Notes: generated from the letters alone by a model not told the origin. A stretch of 64,000 nucleotides of DNA from Corynebacterium mucifaciens (GCF_012396315.1 NZ_JAAXPF010000002.1:62001-126000), one strand, 5' to 3'. Counted from the first letter of the stretch, positions 47,991 through 59,000 are shown. Numbers and translations: made by a program.

Positions 47991-48673
47991 TGCCCGATTA
48001 CAAACGTCACGGCGCGCGGTACCGCGCGCGTCGCCGGGCAGTGGACATCCTCTTCGAGGCAGAAACCAGGGACCTTGACCCGGTAGCGGTGGTAGAAGAC
48101 CGGGTGCAGCTTGCGAAGAACCCCGCGAATGCCGTTGCACCGGTCGCGGAGTACACCCGCACAATCGTCTCTGGCGCTGCGGAGAAGCTGGACGATCTCG
48201 ATGACGCGATCGAACACCACCTCTCTGCGGACTGGGAGTTGTTCCGCCTGCCAGCGGTAGACCGCCAAATCCTCCGCGTTGCGGCGTGGGAGATTCTGTT
48301 CAACGACGAGGTCGACGCGCCCGTCTCCATCAAGGAAGGCGTGGAGATGGCGGCGGAATACTCCGGAGCAGATGCTGCCCCGTACATCAACGTTGTGTTG
48401 GACGGTATCGCCCAGCGCTCAGCCACCAACGCGCCTTTCGCGGGGGAAGAGGCGGAGGATGCCTACCCCGTGGAGGAGGACTCTGACGCCGAAACACTAA
48501 AGGCCAGCAAAGCGCCAGAGTGCGGGTCTGATGAGGTACAGCCGGACGTGGCACAGACGCTGGGTGAGCAACTTGAGAACGGAAACGCGGAAGCAGAAAG
48601 CGCTGAAGAGGCGCGACAAATCGCAGCGTCCACGGAGGACGTGGAGCCGGGTGCGGACGACACCCGCAGCTAG
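47990..48673 (+). CDS. nusB: Transcription antitermination protein NusB with long acidic tail
   Basis: 227 aa, but the NusB core ends near residue 145 ([18 protein letters not shown] at the start; [20 protein letters not shown] and [16 protein letters not shown] typical). The remaining 80 residues are rich in Glu, Asp and Ala and probably disordered. NusB binds boxA RNA with NusE/S10 in rRNA antitermination. ATG overlaps the efp stop. A terminator closes the operon. Confidence 0.93.
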   Translation: MPDYKRHGARYRARRRAVDILFEAETRDLDPVAVVEDRVQLAKNPANAVAPVAEYTRTIVSGAAEKLDDLDDAIEHHLSADWELFRLPAVDRQILRVAAWEILFNDEVDAPVSIKEGVEMAAEYSGADAAPYINVVLDGIAQRSATNAPFAGEEAEDAYPVEEDSDAETLKASKAPECGSDEVQPDVAQTLGEQLENGNAEAESAEEARQIAASTEDVEPGADDTRS

Positions 48674-48694
48674 CGCAATCTAGTGATGCACAAG

Positions 48695-48740
48695 AGAGGT
48701 TGAGCGACTTCCGGAACGGGAGCGTTGCTCAGCCTCTTTT
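48695..48740 (+). terminator. Rho-independent terminator after nusB
   Basis: 11-bp stem (48695-48705 with 48727-48737, one G:T pair), a 21-base loop, and TTTT at the end. Confidence 0.75.
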
Positions 48741-48787
48741 CCAATTCGTAGCCGCCAAGGCGGGGGCTAAGCGAGAAAGGAACCGAC

Positions 48788-49630
48788 ATGTCCAAACTGA
48801 CTGTCGAGGAAGCGGAGCAGTTCAAGGTCGGCCCCAATTTCCAGTTGGCGAATGTCAATCCAGCGGCAACACCGGGCGTCTCGGACGTCGATGACGCGTT
48901 CCATGAATACGATGAGCAACTTTCACAGCTGCAGGAAAAGCTCTACGCCAACGGCCGAGCAGGCAACGACAACGCAGGGTCAGTGTTGCTCGTACTGCAG
49001 GGTATGGACACCGCAGGCAAAGGCGGCATCGTCCGCCACGTTGTCGGCGCCACCATGGACCTTCAAGGCGTGCATGTGCACGCATTCGGCCCCCCGACGG
49101 AGGAGGAAGCGGCGCACGACTTCCTCTGGCGCCTCACCCCTCATCTTCCCGAGTCCGGGCAGATTGCTGTCTTTGACCGCTCCCACTACGAAGACGTGCT
49201 CGTGCAGCGAGTCAAACAGATGGCTCCGCCGGAGGAGATTGAGCGCCGCTACGGCGCGATCGTCGACTTTGAAAATCAGCTTGCAGCGCGGGGCACAAAA
49301 ATTATCAAGGTCATGCCCCACATCTCCCGCGAGTTTCAAGCCGAAAACCTGAAGGAACGTATCGAGCGCGCGGACAAGCATTGGAAGTACAACCCGTCCG
49401 ATATCGATGACCGGAAGCTATGGAGCCAGTTCATGGCCGCCTACCAAATCGCCCTGACACGCACCTCGACGGAAGCCGCTCCGTGGTACTGCATCCCGTC
49501 CGACAACAAGACGTACTGCCGCACGGTAGTGAAAACGTTGCTGTACGACGCGCTCCAGTCGCTCGACCTCGACTGGCCGGAAGCCGACTTCGACCCGGAA
49601 GTTGAACTCGAGCGCCTCGCAAACTCCTAG
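48788..49630 (+). CDS. ppk2: Polyphosphate kinase 2 family protein
   Basis: 280 aa, single-domain PPK2. Walker A LQGMDTAGKGGIVRHVVG near residue 70, Walker B FDRSHYEDVLVQRVK near 133, lid region HISREFQAENLKERIERADK, and the typical YCIPSDNKTYCRTVV end. These enzymes transfer phosphate between polyphosphate and nucleotides; whether AMP, ADP or GDP is used cannot be told from sequence. AGCGAGAAAGGAA before the ATG serves as SD. Its stop shares CTAG with the convergent ybjN-like gene. Confidence 0.93.
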   Translation: MSKLTVEEAEQFKVGPNFQLANVNPAATPGVSDVDDAFHEYDEQLSQLQEKLYANGRAGNDNAGSVLLVLQGMDTAGKGGIVRHVVGATMDLQGVHVHAFGPPTEEEAAHDFLWRLTPHLPESGQIAVFDRSHYEDVLVQRVKQMAPPEEIERRYGAIVDFENQLAARGTKIIKVMPHISREFQAENLKERIERADKHWKYNPSDIDDRKLWSQFMAAYQIALTRTSTEAAPWYCIPSDNKTYCRTVVKTLLYDALQSLDLDWPEADFDPEVELERLANS

Positions 49631-50112
49631 TTCGTCGCGCCGTTTTCTGCGCCGGTGTCCGGGTTGGGAGTGAGGCCGGCGGATTCCGCCTGCTGCTGGA
49701 TCTCGCTGACGAGCGCGCGCATCGCGTCTTGCGTTTCTAAGACACCATCCACCGCGGCCTGCAGGGCATGCTCGAGCTGGGCCTCAGACAGGCCGGCTCC
49801 AACTTGGATTTCCGCCTCGGTGCGTACGACGAGGTTCTCAGCCCGATTGACCACTAGGGCACGGGCGTCCAGGTACGAGCTGTTGACCTGATTAGCGGCC
49901 AAGTACAGCGTCGCATCCGCCGTGTCCGACGGGGTGTCAGTCACCGAGTCCGCACGGACGATGAGGACAGAGTCCAGCAGGACGAACAGCAGGTTGTGGC
50001 CGTTGACATTCGCGTGGCCCGCGCGCCCCGAGGGATCGTCGGTGACTTCCACACCGCGGCCGGCCATGGCGGCGATAACGCGGCCGATGGTTACGAGCGT
50101 GACGTTACTCAT
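49627..50112 (-). CDS. YbjN-domain protein 1
   Basis: 161 aa, soluble. A YbjN/type III secretion chaperone-like fold is suggested by the alternating helix-strand pattern with GRAGHANVNGHNLLFVLL, the strand-rich VLIVRADSVTDT region and the helix AANQVNSSYLDARALVV. A C-terminal helix and an Asn/Gly-rich tail follow. Function unknown. It is coupled to the second YbjN gene by an ATGA overlap (50109-50112). Confidence 0.7.
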   Translation of the reverse strand: MSNVTLVTIGRVIAAMAGRGVEVTDDPSGRAGHANVNGHNLLFVLLDSVLIVRADSVTDTPSDTADATLYLAANQVNSSYLDARALVVNRAENLVVRTEAEIQVGAGLSEAQLEHALQAAVDGVLETQDAMRALVSEIQQQAESAGLTPNPDTGAENGATN

Positions 50113-50594
50113 TGCTGCGGTTCCTCCCAGGTGACAACGGACGGGAATGTGGCGGCCAGGAAGTCGAAGGCTTGCAGGGTTGCGTCGATGGAGCTGACGA
50201 TAAACGCACCGAGCTGGTTAAAGGACGCGCCCTCCGCCACACGCATCGCGCGGATCGCGCTGACCGCTAGCTGGTCCTCGCCGCGCTCGAAGAAGCGCAG
50301 GGTGGGGGCGAAGTGCGTCTGGTTGTGCTCGTTGCACGCGTAGAGCACCTTCGGTGCGAGGTCGCGGGGGAACTCGCCCCGCCACAAAGCCTCGAAGACG
50401 AGGTGGTCGCCGTCGACGGCTACGACGATTGCCGCGTTAACAAACCCCGACCGCACCGCGCTGTCCTCGATGCGGTACTCAAGGTTTTCCTCTTCAAAGA
50501 TTGCGGCAACGGCCTGCGGGGTGACTGGCTCGGTGGCGTTGCGTTCCGGGTGCTCTCCCCGCGGGGCGGAGGCTTCGGTCTGGTCTGTACTCAC
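50109..50594 (-). CDS. YbjN-domain protein 2
   Basis: 161 aa. After a charged N-terminal tail, VTPQAVAAIFEEENLEYRIE and the strands ALWRGEFP and LYACNEHNQTHFAPTLRFF match YbjN-family proteins. The family is found throughout actinobacteria; its role is unknown, though the fold resembles secretion chaperones. It precedes and overlaps YbjN protein 1 and itself overlaps the end of the TIGR01777 epimerase, so three minus-strand genes form an operon. Confidence 0.72.
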   Translation of the reverse strand: MSTDQTEASAPRGEHPERNATEPVTPQAVAAIFEEENLEYRIEDSAVRSGFVNAAIVVAVDGDHLVFEALWRGEFPRDLAPKVLYACNEHNQTHFAPTLRFFERGEDQLAVSAIRAMRVAEGASFNQLGAFIVSSIDATLQAFDFLAATFPSVVTWEEPQQ

Positions 50595-51922
50595 GCCTGC
50601 GAGACTAGCAGTTGCTCTTTCCCGAGCTCGTGGCGCAGCGCCGCCTCCAAAGTGGGGTAGCGGAACTGCCAGCCGCGCTCCGTCGCGGCGGCGGGCACAA
50701 CCCGTTGGTCAGCCAGCGCCAATTCGCGGGCGCCCTCATCGCCGAGGAGAAGCTTCGGGCCGAACGTCGGGATGGCCAGCACGTCAGGCCGGTGCAGCAG
50801 CTCAGCGAGCTGCGCGGACATCTGCGCGTTTGTCACCGGCTCCGGCGCGGTCGCGTTCACGGGGCCGGAGACCGTCTCGTCCAGCAGCGCCCGGGTGTAG
50901 AGGTCGGTCAGGTCGTCGAGTGCGACCCAACTCATCCAGAAGTCGCCGGCTCCGAACTGTGCGGTCAGCCCGGCGTTGACGCTCGCTTTGAGCACGGGCA
51001 ACAGCCCACCCGCGCCGGACAGGGCGAGGCCGGTGCGGATATTGACGGTCCTGATGCCTTCCGCCTGCGCCGCGTCTTCCCACGCCGCGCAGACGTCGGC
51101 CAGGAACCCTGCGCCGGGACCGTCTGTTTCGGTGTGCGGGAAGCCACCCGCGTCAGTGCCGTAGTAGCCGACGGCAGACGCACCGACAAAGACGCCCACA
51201 CCGGAATCCGCAGCAAGCTGGGCAAGCTTCCTCGTCGGCTCAACGCGCGACTCACGGATCCTGCGCTTCTTGTCGTCGGTGAACCGCCCCATAATGCTCT
51301 CGCCCGCGAGGTGGATCACCCCGTCCACGCCAGCGAGCAGATCAGGAGCGGGGTTGTCCATGTCCCAGTGGCGCTCGCCGGGGCCCGCCTCGCCGCGAAC
51401 CAGCGGAATCACGGAGTGGCCGGCCGTTGTCAACTGCGCGCGCAGGTGGGTGCCCACCAGTCCACTCGAGCCGGTCATGGCTACCGTCTTCGGCTCTGCG
51501 TCGGGCAGCGACGCGATGAACTTCAGATCCTCCACGAGTTGGCGCTGGCGGTACGCCCATGCGGGTCGGAGCACCGTTTCTGGGATGGTTGCGGACACGT
51601 CGTCGATAAGCAATGTGCCCTTGTCAGCGTCCTCGAAGCGGTGTTCGTGGCGCCACTGCGTCGCCGCTCGTAGTGGCTGGTTGGCGGCGATGTCGGTGAA
51701 TTTGTGGCCAGCGGTGTAGCCGTCAGAGAGGTGGTGGGCTTTCCACTGCATGCCGGCGGGGAGGCTGAATACGGTTGTGCCGTTGCGTATCGACGCCGCT
51801 TCGCTTTGCACCCGCATGGGCAGGAAACCGGGAGTCAGCCGCGTGACAGCACCTGGCCGGGTGTGCCAGCGCCAGACGTCCTCGCGGGGGAAGGGGAGGG
51901 TGTACTCGGCGTGAATGCCCAT
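50591..51922 (-). CDS. TIGR01777 family NAD-dependent epimerase with N-terminal SRPBCC domain
   Basis: 443 aa. Residues 1-140 look like a polyketide cyclase/SRPBCC fold ([20 protein letters not shown]); the rest is an extended SDR of the YfcH/SDR39U1 type, with [18 protein letters not shown] (nucleotide-binding loop) near residue 155, [20 protein letters not shown], and a C-terminal DUF1731-like end. Substrate unknown. I chose ATG 51922 because AAGGA lies 7 bases upstream, rather than TTG 51943. Confidence 0.85.
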   Translation of the reverse strand: MGIHAEYTLPFPREDVWRWHTRPGAVTRLTPGFLPMRVQSEAASIRNGTTVFSLPAGMQWKAHHLSDGYTAGHKFTDIAANQPLRAATQWRHEHRFEDADKGTLLIDDVSATIPETVLRPAWAYRQRQLVEDLKFIASLPDAEPKTVAMTGSSGLVGTHLRAQLTTAGHSVIPLVRGEAGPGERHWDMDNPAPDLLAGVDGVIHLAGESIMGRFTDDKKRRIRESRVEPTRKLAQLAADSGVGVFVGASAVGYYGTDAGGFPHTETDGPGAGFLADVCAAWEDAAQAEGIRTVNIRTGLALSGAGGLLPVLKASVNAGLTAQFGAGDFWMSWVALDDLTDLYTRALLDETVSGPVNATAPEPVTNAQMSAQLAELLHRPDVLAIPTFGPKLLLGDEGARELALADQRVVPAAATERGWQFRYPTLEAALRHELGKEQLLVSQA

Positions 51923-51957
51923 GGGTTCATCCTTCGCGGTCAATAGGGGAGGGTGCT

Positions 51958-51963
51958 ACTGTA
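51958..51963 (-). promoter_or_regulatory. -10 box of the epimerase-ybjN operon
   Basis: TACAGT on the minus strand; transcription would start near 51950, 28 bases before the ATG. It lies in the short divergent gap shared with pyrR. Confidence 0.45.
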
Positions 51964-52025
51964 AGTGCCGGTCCCAAGACTACATACGGATTCGGTTACC
52001 GGAGCCGTTGTCAACATCCTTTAAA

Positions 52026-52052
52026 TTCCGCACAGCGAGGCGGGGAAGGAGG
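52026..52052 (+). promoter_or_regulatory. Candidate PyrR-binding RNA hairpin overlapping the pyrR ribosome binding site
   Basis: A hairpin can form from TTCCGC (52026-52031) and GCGG..AA (52040-52047, two-base bulge). Its loop and closing bases read CAGCGAGGC (52033-52041), matching the CNGNGAGGY core that PyrR recognises in Bacillus-type binding loops. The SD GGAAGGAGG (52044-52052) overlaps the 3' arm, so PyrR-UMP binding could block translation, the mechanism described for mycobacterial pyr operons. Not experimentally shown here. Confidence 0.55.
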
Positions 52053-52056
52053 TTCG

Positions 52057-52617
52057 ATGAGTGGGAATGAACGGTCGACCGTCGAGTTGCTGAACGCGCA
52101 AGAGGTTGGCCGCACTGTTGCACGCATCGCGCACCAGATTATTGAGAAGACGGCGTTGGACGACGCTGCGAGCCCGCAGGTAGTGCTGCTGGGCATTCCG
52201 TCGGGGGGAGTGCCGCTAGCGCAGCGGATTGCGGCAGCGGTGGAGGAGTTTTCTGGGGTTGCTATCCCTGTTGGCAGCCTCGACGTGACCCTGTACCGCG
52301 ACGACCTGCGCAACCGGCCGCACCGCGCGCTGCGGCCGACGCACATCCCAGTCGATATTGATGGCGCTGTAGTCATCCTCGTCGACGACGTGCTCTATTC
52401 CGGGCGCACTATCCGGGCGGCCCTTGATTCGCTGCGCGATATCGGCCGCCCCAGCGCAATCCAGCTGGCGGTGTTGGTGGACCGCGGCCACCGCGAGTTG
52501 CCGATCCGCGCAGATTACGTGGGCAAAAACATCCCGACCTCCAAGGACGAGGACGTCACCGTTGCGCTGACGCCGCTGGACGCCGTGGACCGGGTGGCCC
52601 TGGAAAGGGAGGGATAG
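52057..52617 (+). CDS. pyrR: Bifunctional pyr operon regulator / uracil phosphoribosyltransferase PyrR
   Basis: 186 aa type I PRTase. PRPP motif [19 protein letters not shown] near residue 107; [20 protein letters not shown] and [20 protein letters not shown] are PyrR hallmarks. PyrR binds pyr mRNA in response to UMP and has side activity as uracil phosphoribosyltransferase. First of the operon pyrR-pyrB-pyrC-carA-carB-pyrF; its stop abuts the pyrB ATG. The candidate binding site lies on its own ribosome binding site. Confidence 0.95.
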   Translation: MSGNERSTVELLNAQEVGRTVARIAHQIIEKTALDDAASPQVVLLGIPSGGVPLAQRIAAAVEEFSGVAIPVGSLDVTLYRDDLRNRPHRALRPTHIPVDIDGAVVILVDDVLYSGRTIRAALDSLRDIGRPSAIQLAVLVDRGHRELPIRADYVGKNIPTSKDEDVTVALTPLDAVDRVALEREG

Positions 52618-53568
52618 ATGAAACACCTCATTGACATCGCAGACTTGAGCCGCGACGAGATTGTGGGGCTCATGGACGAGGCGGACAGGTTCCGCGAGGC
52701 GCTGGACGGCCGCGAGATCAAGAAGCTGCCCACGCTGCGCGGGCGCACGGTGATGACGCTGTTCTACGAAAATTCCACCCGCACCCGCTCGTCGTTCGAG
52801 ACCGCGGGCAAGTGGATGAGCGCGGACGTAATCAACATCTCGGCGTCGAGCTCGTCGGTGAAGAAAGGCGAGTCCTTGAAGGACACGGCGGCGACGTTGG
52901 CATCCGTCGGCGCTGACGCGATCATCATGCGTCACCCTGCATCCGGCGCCGCGCAGCTGCTGCGGAGATGGCAGCCGGAGACCAGCATCATCAACGCCGG
53001 TGACGGCCAGCACCAGCACCCCACCCAGGCGCTGCTGGACGCTGTCACCATGCGCCAGCACATCGGCGACGTTGCCGGCAAGACCGTCCTCATCGTTGGC
53101 GACATCCTGCATTCCCGCGTGGCCCGCTCCAACGTGGACCTTCTGCACACCCTGGGCGCGAACGTCGTGCTCGTCGCACCGCCGACACTGCTGCCAACCG
53201 GCGTGGAGTTTTGGCCGGCGCGCGTGGCGTACGACTTCGACGCGGAAATCGAGAACGCGGATGTGGTCATGATGCTGCGCGTGCAAGCCGAGCGGATGCA
53301 GGGCGGGTTTTTCCCGTCGCACCGCGAGTACGCCACCCTCTATGGGTTGAGCAAGGCACGCGCGGACCGGATGAAGGATTCCGCGTTGATCATGCACCCG
53401 GGCCCGATGCTGCGCGGCATGGAGATCAACTTCGACGTCGCGGACCGCGACAACGCCGTCGTGCTTGGCCAGGTGTCCAACGGCGTCTACACCCGCATGG
53501 CCGTGCTGTTCACCCTGCTCGCCGGCTCTGACGAGCGGCCAGCTACCGAGGAAGGAGCAACCAAGTGA
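52618..53568 (+). CDS. pyrB: Aspartate carbamoyltransferase catalytic subunit
   Basis: 316 aa. [18 protein letters not shown] near residue 46 binds carbamoyl phosphate; [27 protein letters not shown] and [15 protein letters not shown] are conserved. Commits carbamoyl phosphate to pyrimidines. No pyrI subunit is present, as usual in actinobacteria. GTG of pyrC overlaps its TGA. Confidence 0.97.
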   Translation: MKHLIDIADLSRDEIVGLMDEADRFREALDGREIKKLPTLRGRTVMTLFYENSTRTRSSFETAGKWMSADVINISASSSSVKKGESLKDTAATLASVGADAIIMRHPASGAAQLLRRWQPETSIINAGDGQHQHPTQALLDAVTMRQHIGDVAGKTVLIVGDILHSRVARSNVDLLHTLGANVVLVAPPTLLPTGVEFWPARVAYDFDAEIENADVVMMLRVQAERMQGGFFPSHREYATLYGLSKARADRMKDSALIMHPGPMLRGMEINFDVADRDNAVVLGQVSNGVYTRMAVLFTLLAGSDERPATEEGATK

Positions 53569-54848
53569 CCACTCTGGCGCTCAACAATGTCCGCCCGTAC
53601 GGTGAGGACGCGACCAACATTCTCATCGACGTCACCCGCGGCGTCATTGAGGCGATTGGTGACAAGCGCTTCGACGACGCAGACGAAGTGATCGACTGCG
53701 GCGGGAACGTGCTCCTGCCAGGCCTGGTGGATATGCACGTCCACCTGCGCGAGCCGGGCCGCGAGGACACCGAAACCATTGCCACCGGCTCTGACGCCGC
53801 CGCGAAGGGCGGGTTCACCGCCGTGTTCACCATGGCCAACACCAACCCGGTGATCGACCAGCCGTTCCTGGCTGAGGCAGTGTGGGAGAAGGGCCAGACG
53901 TACGGCAAATGCGACGTCTACCCAGTCGGATCCATCACTCAGGGGTTGGAGGGCGAACAGCTCACCGAGATCGGTCTCATGGCGCGCAGGGGTGTGCGCA
54001 TGTTCTCCGATGACGGGAAGTGCGTCAACGACCCGCAGCTGATGCGCCGTGCCATTGAGTACGCGAAGGCCCACGACGTCGTGCTCGCACAGCACGCCGA
54101 GGACCACCGAATGACGTCTGGTGCTGTCGCCCACGAGGGCGAGCAAGCCGCGCGCCTGGGTTTGCGCGGCTGGCCGCGTGTGGCGGAGGAATCCATCGTG
54201 GCCCGCGACGCGATCATGACCCGCGACTACGGCGGGCGCTATCACCTGTGCCACGCCTCCACAGAGGGCACCGTGCAGCTGCTGCGTTTTGCCAAGGACC
54301 AGGGCATCGAGGTCACTGCGGAGGTCACCCCGCACCACCTGCTGCTCACCGACGAGCAGCTCAAGACCTACGACGGCCTCTACCGCGTCAACCCGCCGCT
54401 GCGTGAGGCCCGAGACGCCGAGGCGCTCAAGCAGGCGCTACTCGACGGGACGGTCGACGTTGTGGCCACTGACCATGCGCCGCACGGCTCCGAGGACAAG
54501 TGCGTTGAGTTCGAGCACGCCAAGCCCGGGATGCTCGGTTTGGAAACCTCCCTGGCAGTCGTGCACCGGGTCTTCGTGGAAACCGGTCTGGCGGATTGGC
54601 GTTTCGTGGCCAAAGTGATGAGCGAGCGCCCTGCCGAGATCCTTCGCCTCCAGGACCAGGGGCGCCCGATTGCCGTCGGCGAGCCGGCCAACCTGGTGTT
54701 GGTCGACCCGCAGTCGCCGTGGACCGCCCGCGGCGAGGAGATGGCGTCCAAGGCGTCGAACACGCCGTACGAGGGCATTGAATTCAGCGCACGCGTTACC
54801 GCCACCTGGCTGCGCGGCACCCAGACCTACGGCGCACAGCAGGACTAA
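53565..54848 (+). CDS. pyrC: Dihydroorotase
   Basis: 427 aa class I (PyrC/AllB-type) dihydroorotase. Metal-binding [16 protein letters not shown] near residue 58, further His ligands in VLAQHAEDH and YHLCHAST, and the catalytic Asp in [12 protein letters not shown] near 304. Forms dihydroorotate from carbamoyl aspartate. GTG start at 53565 overlapping pyrB (GTGA). Confidence 0.96.
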   Translation: MTTLALNNVRPYGEDATNILIDVTRGVIEAIGDKRFDDADEVIDCGGNVLLPGLVDMHVHLREPGREDTETIATGSDAAAKGGFTAVFTMANTNPVIDQPFLAEAVWEKGQTYGKCDVYPVGSITQGLEGEQLTEIGLMARRGVRMFSDDGKCVNDPQLMRRAIEYAKAHDVVLAQHAEDHRMTSGAVAHEGEQAARLGLRGWPRVAEESIVARDAIMTRDYGGRYHLCHASTEGTVQLLRFAKDQGIEVTAEVTPHHLLLTDEQLKTYDGLYRVNPPLREARDAEALKQALLDGTVDVVATDHAPHGSEDKCVEFEHAKPGMLGLETSLAVVHRVFVETGLADWRFVAKVMSERPAEILRLQDQGRPIAVGEPANLVLVDPQSPWTARGEEMASKASNTPYEGIEFSARVTATWLRGTQTYGAQQD

Positions 54849-54870
54849 ACGGAAAGTGAAAGAAGAAGCA

Positions 54871-56025
54871 ATGAAGGAACAACGAATCCCGGCCGTGCTG
54901 GTCCTGGCCGATGGCGCGACCTTTCCCGGCTACGCATTCGGCGCAGAGCACACCGTCTTCGGTGAGGCCGTCTTCACCACCGCGATGACCGGGTACCAGG
55001 AGACCATGACGGACCCGTCGTACCACCGCCAGATCGTGGTGACCACCGCGCCGCAAATCGGCAACACCGGCTGGAACGACGAGGACAACGAGTCCCACGA
55101 CAACCGCATTTGGGTTGCGGGGCTTGTCGTCCGCGACCTGTCCCGCCGCGTCTCAAACTGGCGCGCTGCGCGCAGCCTCGAAGAGGAGATGCGTGCCCAA
55201 GACATCACCGGCATCCGTGGGGTGGACACCCGCTCGCTGGTGCGCCACCTGCGCAATTACGGTTCCATCGCGGCAGGCATCTTCACGGGTGAGGAAGCCC
55301 GTCAGGACGTTGATACGCTGGTGACGAAGGTGCAGGGGCAGCCGTCCATGCAGGGCGCGGACCTCGCCGCGGACGTCTCTACGGACCAGCCGTACACCAT
55401 CGAGGCAGTGGGCGAGAAGCGCTTCACAGTGGTGGCCTATGACATGGGCATCAAAACCGCCACGCCCGGCCACTTTGCCAAGCGCGGAATTGAAACGGTG
55501 GTCGTGCCGGCCAACACCCCGTTTGCCGAGGTGCAGAAGTACAACCCGGACGGCGTATTCGTCTCCAACGGCCCGGGCGACCCGGCGACGGCCGACACGA
55601 TGGTGGAGGTTGTCCGCGAGGTCATCGAGCAGGGCGTGCCGTTTTTCGGCATCTGCTTCGGCAACCAGATTCTCGGCCGCGCGCTGGGGCTGGAAACGTA
55701 CAAGATGAAGTTCGGCCACCGTGGCGTGAACGTTCCGGTGAAAAATCACCTCACCGGCAAGATCGACATCACCTCGCAGAACCACGGTTTTGCGCTCAAG
55801 GCGCCCGACGGCGTTGGCGCAGGCGGAACCTTCGACACCGATTTCGGCACCGCCGTCATTACGCATACCTGCCTGAACGACGGCGTCGTGGAGGGCGTGG
55901 CGCTGGAAAGCGGCATGGCGTACTCGGTGCAGTACCACCCCGAGTCTGCGGCTGGCCCGCACGATGCGAACCCCCTCTTCGACCAGTTCATCGAGCTGAT
56001 GAGCACCTCTCAGAAGAACGCGTAA
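54871..56025 (+). CDS. carA: Carbamoyl-phosphate synthase small subunit
   Basis: 384 aa. N-terminal domain (ALVLADGATFPGY-like start, TGYQETMTDPSY) and C-terminal class I glutamine amidotransferase with the catalytic Cys in FFGICFGNQILG near residue 263 and the His/Glu pair in VQYHPESAAGP. Supplies ammonia to carB. ATG at 54871; the frame is open upstream but overlaps pyrC in another frame. The small membrane-protein gene that mycobacteria carry between pyrC and carA is absent. Confidence 0.97.
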   Translation: MKEQRIPAVLVLADGATFPGYAFGAEHTVFGEAVFTTAMTGYQETMTDPSYHRQIVVTTAPQIGNTGWNDEDNESHDNRIWVAGLVVRDLSRRVSNWRAARSLEEEMRAQDITGIRGVDTRSLVRHLRNYGSIAAGIFTGEEARQDVDTLVTKVQGQPSMQGADLAADVSTDQPYTIEAVGEKRFTVVAYDMGIKTATPGHFAKRGIETVVVPANTPFAEVQKYNPDGVFVSNGPGDPATADTMVEVVREVIEQGVPFFGICFGNQILGRALGLETYKMKFGHRGVNVPVKNHLTGKIDITSQNHGFALKAPDGVGAGGTFDTDFGTAVITHTCLNDGVVEGVALESGMAYSVQYHPESAAGPHDANPLFDQFIELMSTSQKNA

Positions 56026-56043
56026 AACCAGGAAGGGAAACAC

Positions 56044-59000
56044 ATGAAACGCGACGACATTAACCACGTCCTGGTCATCGGCTCCGGCCCCATCGTGATC
56101 GGCCAGGCTTGCGAATTCGACTACTCCGGTACTCAGGCCTGCCGCGTGCTCAAGGAAGAGGGGTTGCGCGTCACCCTGATCAACTCCAACCCGGCGACGA
56201 TTATGACCGACCCGGAATTCGCGGACCACACCTACGTGGAGCCGATTGAGCCGTCCTACATCGACAGGATTCTCGCGCGCGAGGCGGAGCAGGGGCACCC
56301 TGTCGACGCAATTTTGGCCACCCTCGGCGGCCAGACCGCGCTCAACGCTGCGATCCAGCTTGACCGCCAGGGAATCCTGGCCAAGCACGGTGTCGAGCTC
56401 ATCGGTGCGAACATCGACGCGATCGAGCGCGGCGAGGACCGTCAGAAGTTCAAGGATATTGTGGCGAAGATCGGCGGCGAATCCGCACGGTCCCGCGTCT
56501 GCTTCAACATGGACGAGGTCCACGAGACCGTTGCAGAGCTGGGCCTGCCGGTGGTGGTGCGCCCGTCCTTCACCATGGGCGGCCTGGGTTCTGGCCTGGC
56601 GTTCACCATGGAAGATTTGGACCGGATCGCCGGCGGCGGCCTGGAAGCGAGCCCGGAGGCGAACGTCCTTATCGAGGAATCCATCCTGGGATGGAAAGAG
56701 TTCGAGCTTGAGCTCATGCGCGACGGCGACGACAACGTCGTGGTCGTTGCCTCCATCGAGAACGTGGACGCGCTCGGCGTCCACACCGGCGACTCTGTCA
56801 CGGTGGCACCGGCGCTGACGCTGACGGACCGCGAGTACCAGACCATGCGCGACCAGGGCATCGCCATCATCCGTGAAGTCGGCGTGGACACCGGCGGCTG
56901 CAACATCCAGTTCGCCGTCAACCCGGCCGACGGCCGCATCATCACCATCGAGATGAACCCGCGCGTGTCCCGGTCTTCCGCGCTGGCGTCGAAGGCGACG
57001 GGCTTCCCGATTGCGAAGATCGCGTCGAAGCTCGCCATCGGCTACACCCTCGACGAGATCACCAACGACATCACCGGAGTGACCCCCGCGGCGTTCGAGC
57101 CGACGCTCGACTACGTGATTGTGAAGATGCCGCGCTTCGCCTTTGAGAAGTTCCCGGGCTCCGACGAGACCCTGGGCACCTCGATGAAGGCGGTGGGCGA
57201 GGCCATGGGCATCGGCCGCAACTACATCCAGGGCCTAAACAAAGTCATGCGGTCCATGGAGGATAAGCCGAACGGCTTTTGGACCAAGCCGGACGAGTAC
57301 TTCGCCGGTGAGCGCGCGACCGACGTCGCCGCTGTACTCGAGGACCTCAAGGTGCCGACCGACAAGCGTCTCTACGACGTCGAGCTCGCGCTCCGACTCG
57401 GCGCATCCGTCGAGCAGGTCCACGAAGCGAGCGGCATCGACCCGTGGTTCCTCGCCGAGCTCGAGGCGCTCATCGATTTCAGGCAGGTGCTTATCGACGC
57501 CCCGGTGCTGGACGCCGACCTCCTGCGCGAGGCGAAATCCTACGGGCTGTCCGACGCCCAGCTCGCTGCCCTGCGCCCCGAATTGGCAGGGGAGGACGGC
57601 GTGCGTTCGCTGCGCTGGTCCTTGGGCATCCACCCCGTGTACAAGACCGTCGACACCTGCGCGGGTGAATTCGAGGCGCAGACGCCGTACCACTACTCGG
57701 CGTACGAGCTGGACCCGAACGCCGAGTCCGAGGTACGCCACGCACGCGGCGGGCAGAGCGACAAGGAGAAGGTGATCATCCTCGGCTCCGGCCCGAACCG
57801 CATTGGCCAGGGCATCGAGTTCGATTACTCCTGCGTCCACGCAGCTCTCGAGCTGTCCCGAGTGGGCTACGAGACGGTGATGGTCAACTGCAACCCCGAG
57901 ACCGTCTCCACCGACTACGACACCGCAGACCGCCTCTACTTCGAGCCGCTCACGTTCGAAGACGTCATGGAGGTCTACCGCGCCGAGGCCGCAACCGGCA
58001 CCGTTGCGGGTGTCATCGTGCAGCTTGGCGGGCAGACCCCGCTTGGCCTGGCTCAGCGACTTGAAGATGCCGGTGTGCCGGTCGTGGGCACCTCGCCCAA
58101 GGCCATTGACTTGGCGGAGGACCGCGGCGAGTTCGGCGAGGTGCTCTCGGCGGCCAACCTGCCGGCACCGGCATACGGCACCGCGACCACCTTCGAAGGC
58201 GCGCGCGAAGTGGCCGACCGCATCGGGTACCCGGTGCTGGTGCGCCCCTCCTACGTGCTGGGTGGCCGCGGCATGGAGATTGTCTACGACGAGCAGAACC
58301 TGCGCGATTACATCGACCGTGCCACCGAGCTTTCTCCGGATCACCCGGTGCTGGTGGACCGCTTCTTGGACAACGCAATCGAGATCGACGTGGACGTGCT
58401 GTGCGACGGCACGGATGTTTACCTCGGCGGCGTGATGGAGCACATCGAGGAAGCGGGCATCCACTCCGGCGACTCCGCGTGCGCCCTGCCGCCGATGACG
58501 CTCGGACCCGACGACATTGACAAGGTTCGCCGTTCCGCAGAGGCGCTCGCGCACGGCATCGGTGTGAAGGGCCTGATGAATGTGCAGTTCGCCCTGAAGG
58601 ACGACATCCTTTACGTCATCGAGGCGAACCCGCGCGCCTCGCGCACCGTGCCATTCGTGTCCAAGGCGACTGGCGTGCACATGGCGAAGGCGGCGGCCCG
58701 CATCATGCTCGGCGCAACTATTGCGGAGCTGCGCGGTGAAGGCCTCATCCCCAGCGACTACGACGGCGGCTCCCTGCCGCTCGAGCACCCGATTGCCGTG
58801 AAGGAAGCGGTGCTGCCGTTTACCCGCTTCCGCCGCCCGGACGGCGCGGTGCTGGACACCATCCTCGGCCCGGAGATGAAGTCCACCGGCGAGGTGATGG
58901 GCTTGGCGCCGTCCTTCGGTGTGGCGTACGCCAAGGCTGAGGCCGCGGCATTCGGGGAGCTGCCCACGGAGGGCACGGTGTTCGTCTCCCTGGCCAACCG

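Noticed and set aside
55153..56784. A 543-codon open frame antisense to carA and carB
   Set aside because: Same codon-bias artefact; no ribosome binding site or domain.
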